In this document: piece after piece, positions 61,942 through 64,000 of the stretch
Layout of the letters: every line of letters starts with the position of its first letter
How positions within the stretch are numbered: the first letter of the stretch is position 1
Origin: Acanthornis magna
Lineage: Eukaryota; Chordata; Aves; Passeriformes; Acanthizidae
Length of the DNA: 64,000 nucleotides
Assembly (NCBI GenBank): GCA_036785705.1
Contig: JAWUZG010000970.1
Location: forward strand, 248,001-312,000
Direction: 5' to 3'
Position numbers and translations under genes: made by a program
Notes under the pieces: model-generated
What the model saw: only the letters and a program-made list of their open reading frames with translations
Told to the model about the DNA's origin: nothing
The model's database searches: none

Positions 61942-63208
61942 CTCGAGAAAAAGGACAGGCACTGTTAACTTCATTGGGTATCAAAGGTTTCACTTCATTT
62001 CAATACGGCATTAGCACTTCATATTAAAATTTCCACAAGGTATTCTTAATGTGAAAAAAATGTTTTCCAAGAGTGATAATGTTAAAATTGTCATTTATTT
62101 TATACTTATATACCTGCCAAAAGAGAAAGCACTCCCATTAGAGGTTCCCCCCTACAGTTCTTTCATCAAGCATCCAGTTACCCACATATTCATTTAAAGT
62201 GAATGCTCACTCACTTTCTCCATTTCCATAAATAACTTCAGCTTATCTAAAACAAAAAAAAATCAATGTATGAAGCACAGAATAAATTCAGAGCCCAAGA
62301 AAATGTCATGTTACTCAGCTCTCTCAATTGAAAAATATTCTTGTGTGTCATATAGAAACAGAAGAAAGCCTAGTTGCAAAGTGCAAGAAACCATTCCCAG
62401 TGTCACAAGAAGCAGAGGAAGAGACTGCTTCTCAGCAGCCTGTAGGCAGGGGATATGCAGCAATTTACTCTGCTTCTGACACTCATGAATCCCACTCTTC
62501 CCAGACCTGGATTCTCCCTATCAAACAAAACACTTTCTTTCCCACACTCTGTTAGCTGATGAATTCATCTGACAGGGGAGTCCTCCTGTTTTTTCTGGGC
62601 TGCATCACTCCATCTAAGCCGACAGCATGTTACCATGTAAAAATGGTAAATTAATAGGATTTTTGCTTTTCAATTGACTAAAATCTCTTGCTTTGAAGGA
62701 TCTTGTTCACCTCCACTGTGTTTTTCAGTTTCTAAGAAAATGAGATTAAACCTCCACAAAGTAATGACAAAAGCCCTTTATGAAATGCAACTTCTGTGAA
62801 AGTCAATTCATCAAAATAATGAGGCACTGTGGTGTCATGAACACACCCTTCTGCTCTGTCCTAAAAGACAAAGTAGCATGGAAATATATACTGATTATGC
62901 TTTCCTGGAAACTGCAAAAATTTTTTCATTACTTTTTTCAAAATTCAGCATACTAAGGAAAGCAGGAGATGCAGATTCATCAAATAGTGAGAAACATCTG
63001 CTTTCTCAGTTGGAGGGCATATAATGAAATTAGTGATGTAACTGATCTATACAGATGGAAAACAATTTTTCCACAAACTGAAGTTCTCATAAATGGTCTC
63101 AGGACTTTATCAGAAATGAACTACTTAGAGACCAGCTGAGAAGCGTAAGGCTGAGATGAATGAGGAACAATAACATAGCAAGATCAGTTTGAAAGAATAA
63201 ACACTCAC
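61942..63208 (-). other. DCDC2: DCDC2 last intron
   Basis: The minus-strand intron runs from donor GTGAGTG (GT at 63208-63207) to acceptor TTTTTCTCGAG, 1267 bp, phase 0. No further exon is recognised in it. Confidence 0.82.
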
Positions 63209-63553
63209 CTGGTTCTGACTGCCAGAATCTTCTTTTATTTCTTCTTCAGGCTGAAGATCACCTTGGTAGTACAAATGATCCCTTCCCTCACCATTTTCTA
63301 CATTGTTCTTGCCATTTAAATGGATAAGTTCCTCTTCCTCTGCTTGGTCAACCTTCTGTGTTTTTCCTGCTTCATCTTCATAATTTTTATTTAATTTCGT
63401 TTTGTTTTCTTCCACTTCACTTCTTTCTTTAGCAGCTTCCCCACTTTCCTCTCCATTCAGACCTGGATATTCTTCCTTTCCTTTATATGCTTCCTCTTCT
63501 CTGTCATTTTCCTCTTCTACATTTTCTTCTTCATCTACAGTTTCTGCTGGTCT
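63209..63553 (-). CDS. DCDC2: DCDC2, penultimate coding exon (acidic linker, 115 residues)
   Basis: The minus-strand exon lies between acceptor CTCCTTTCACAG (AG at 63555-63554) and donor CAG|GTGAGT, 345 bp, phase 0 at both ends. It starts RPAETVDEEENVEEEN and ends EEEIKEDSGSQNQ. It is strongly Glu/Asp/Lys/Asn-rich and has no hydrophobic segment. Human DCDC2 has RPAEIVDEEE at the start of its Glu-rich tail and a similar G(M/L)NG motif, which is the basis of the assignment. The doublecortin domains that bind tubulin lie upstream, outside the window. The frame continues on both sides of the splice sites (an MNLVSV start on one side, VYSFKLILL on the other), but that sequence is intron. The tail is divergent and probably disordered. 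Confidence 0.9.
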
Positions 63554-64000
63554 CTGTGAAAGGAGAAGCATCAGCATTATGAGGCATTTTAAATCAGAAT
63601 GCTCCATGCAATTCTGAAACATGACAGATACCAAGTTCACAATTACATCATTTCTGAGGAGTAAGTATGCTAATTTGAGGTTTGTCTACATGGACAGAAA
63701 ATTACGCTCCTGTACTTACACCCCATAATGCCTTTTCATTCTACATTTACAAAATGTGTTGGTGAGATTTCAACATATTACATGGGGTTTAATCCATTTG
63801 ACCACACTCAAAACAACTGGATTGAGCTAGATTTAATTAATACAGGAACAGCTTACTCTGTTCCAGCTATTCCAGGTTCTCTGACTTTCTAGCATTTAGT
63901 ACATACTTGTTTATAAAATCCTGTCACAATAAAATATCATACATCACTAGCCCACAAACTGCTCCCCAAGAAGCACTTTACTTACGGACCAGGCCATGCT
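63554..64000 (-). other. DCDC2: DCDC2 intron (to the window edge)
   Basis: No upstream exon with the expected acidic text is seen. The rest of DCDC2 should lie beyond position 64000. Confidence 0.65.

Noticed and set aside
63986..64000. End of an upstream DCDC2 exon (minus strand, donor GTAAGT at 63985-63980)
   Set aside because: The donor is good, but the 15 visible bases would encode SMAWS before RPAE, unlike the acidic text expected, and nothing more is visible.

Overview
This is vertebrate nuclear DNA from a bird. The evidence is CR1 LINE fragments with recognisable reverse-transcriptase text, LTRs of avian endogenous-retrovirus type, and two multi-exon genes that read as bird orthologues of NRSN1 (neurensin-1) and DCDC2 (doublecortin domain containing 2). 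Family assignments rest on recalled protein and repeat consensus sequences, because no search could be run. The bird order is not determined.

Layout. (1) Positions 1-13173 are an unbroken tandem array of a CpG-rich satellite of about 385 bp, with 34 copies of its diagnostic 20-bp palindrome. Several repeat subtypes are present, and from about 6.0 to 9.5 kb they follow a three-unit higher-order pattern of about 1149 bp. (2) The array is cut off mid-unit against an old CR1 fragment (about 13.2-13.9 kb, minus strand). (3) About 13.9-39.7 kb holds no gene I can support. It contains a second CR1 (20.57-23.26 kb, minus) split by a solo-LTR-like insertion (21359-22253), a short CR1 scrap near 28.9 kb and A/C-rich simple tracts. 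(4) A CpG island at about 39.7-40.8 kb is the likely NRSN1 promoter and first exon. (5) NRSN1 lies on the plus strand. A long 5' intron carries a pentanucleotide repeat and two neighbouring solo LTRs (43036-43326 and 43374-44769). Coding exons are 46686-46874 and 47900-48298 (195 codons), followed by a 3' UTR with poly(A) signals near 49.0 and 49.47 kb. (6) About 49.5-61.5 kb is intergenic, including an unexplained GC-rich block at about 56.94-57.94 kb. (7) The last two coding exons of DCDC2 lie on the minus strand (63209-63553 and 61834-61941). The rest of that gene is beyond the right edge.

The two genes converge tail to tail, as NRSN1 and DCDC2 do on human 6p22. Both products are linked to microtubules: a neuronal vesicle membrane protein and a ciliary doublecortin-family protein. 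Nothing in the sequence shows that they act together. Most of the open reading frames in the window are chance frames in the satellite, the CpG island or LTRs. The most unusual object is the satellite array with its subtype mosaic and palindrome.
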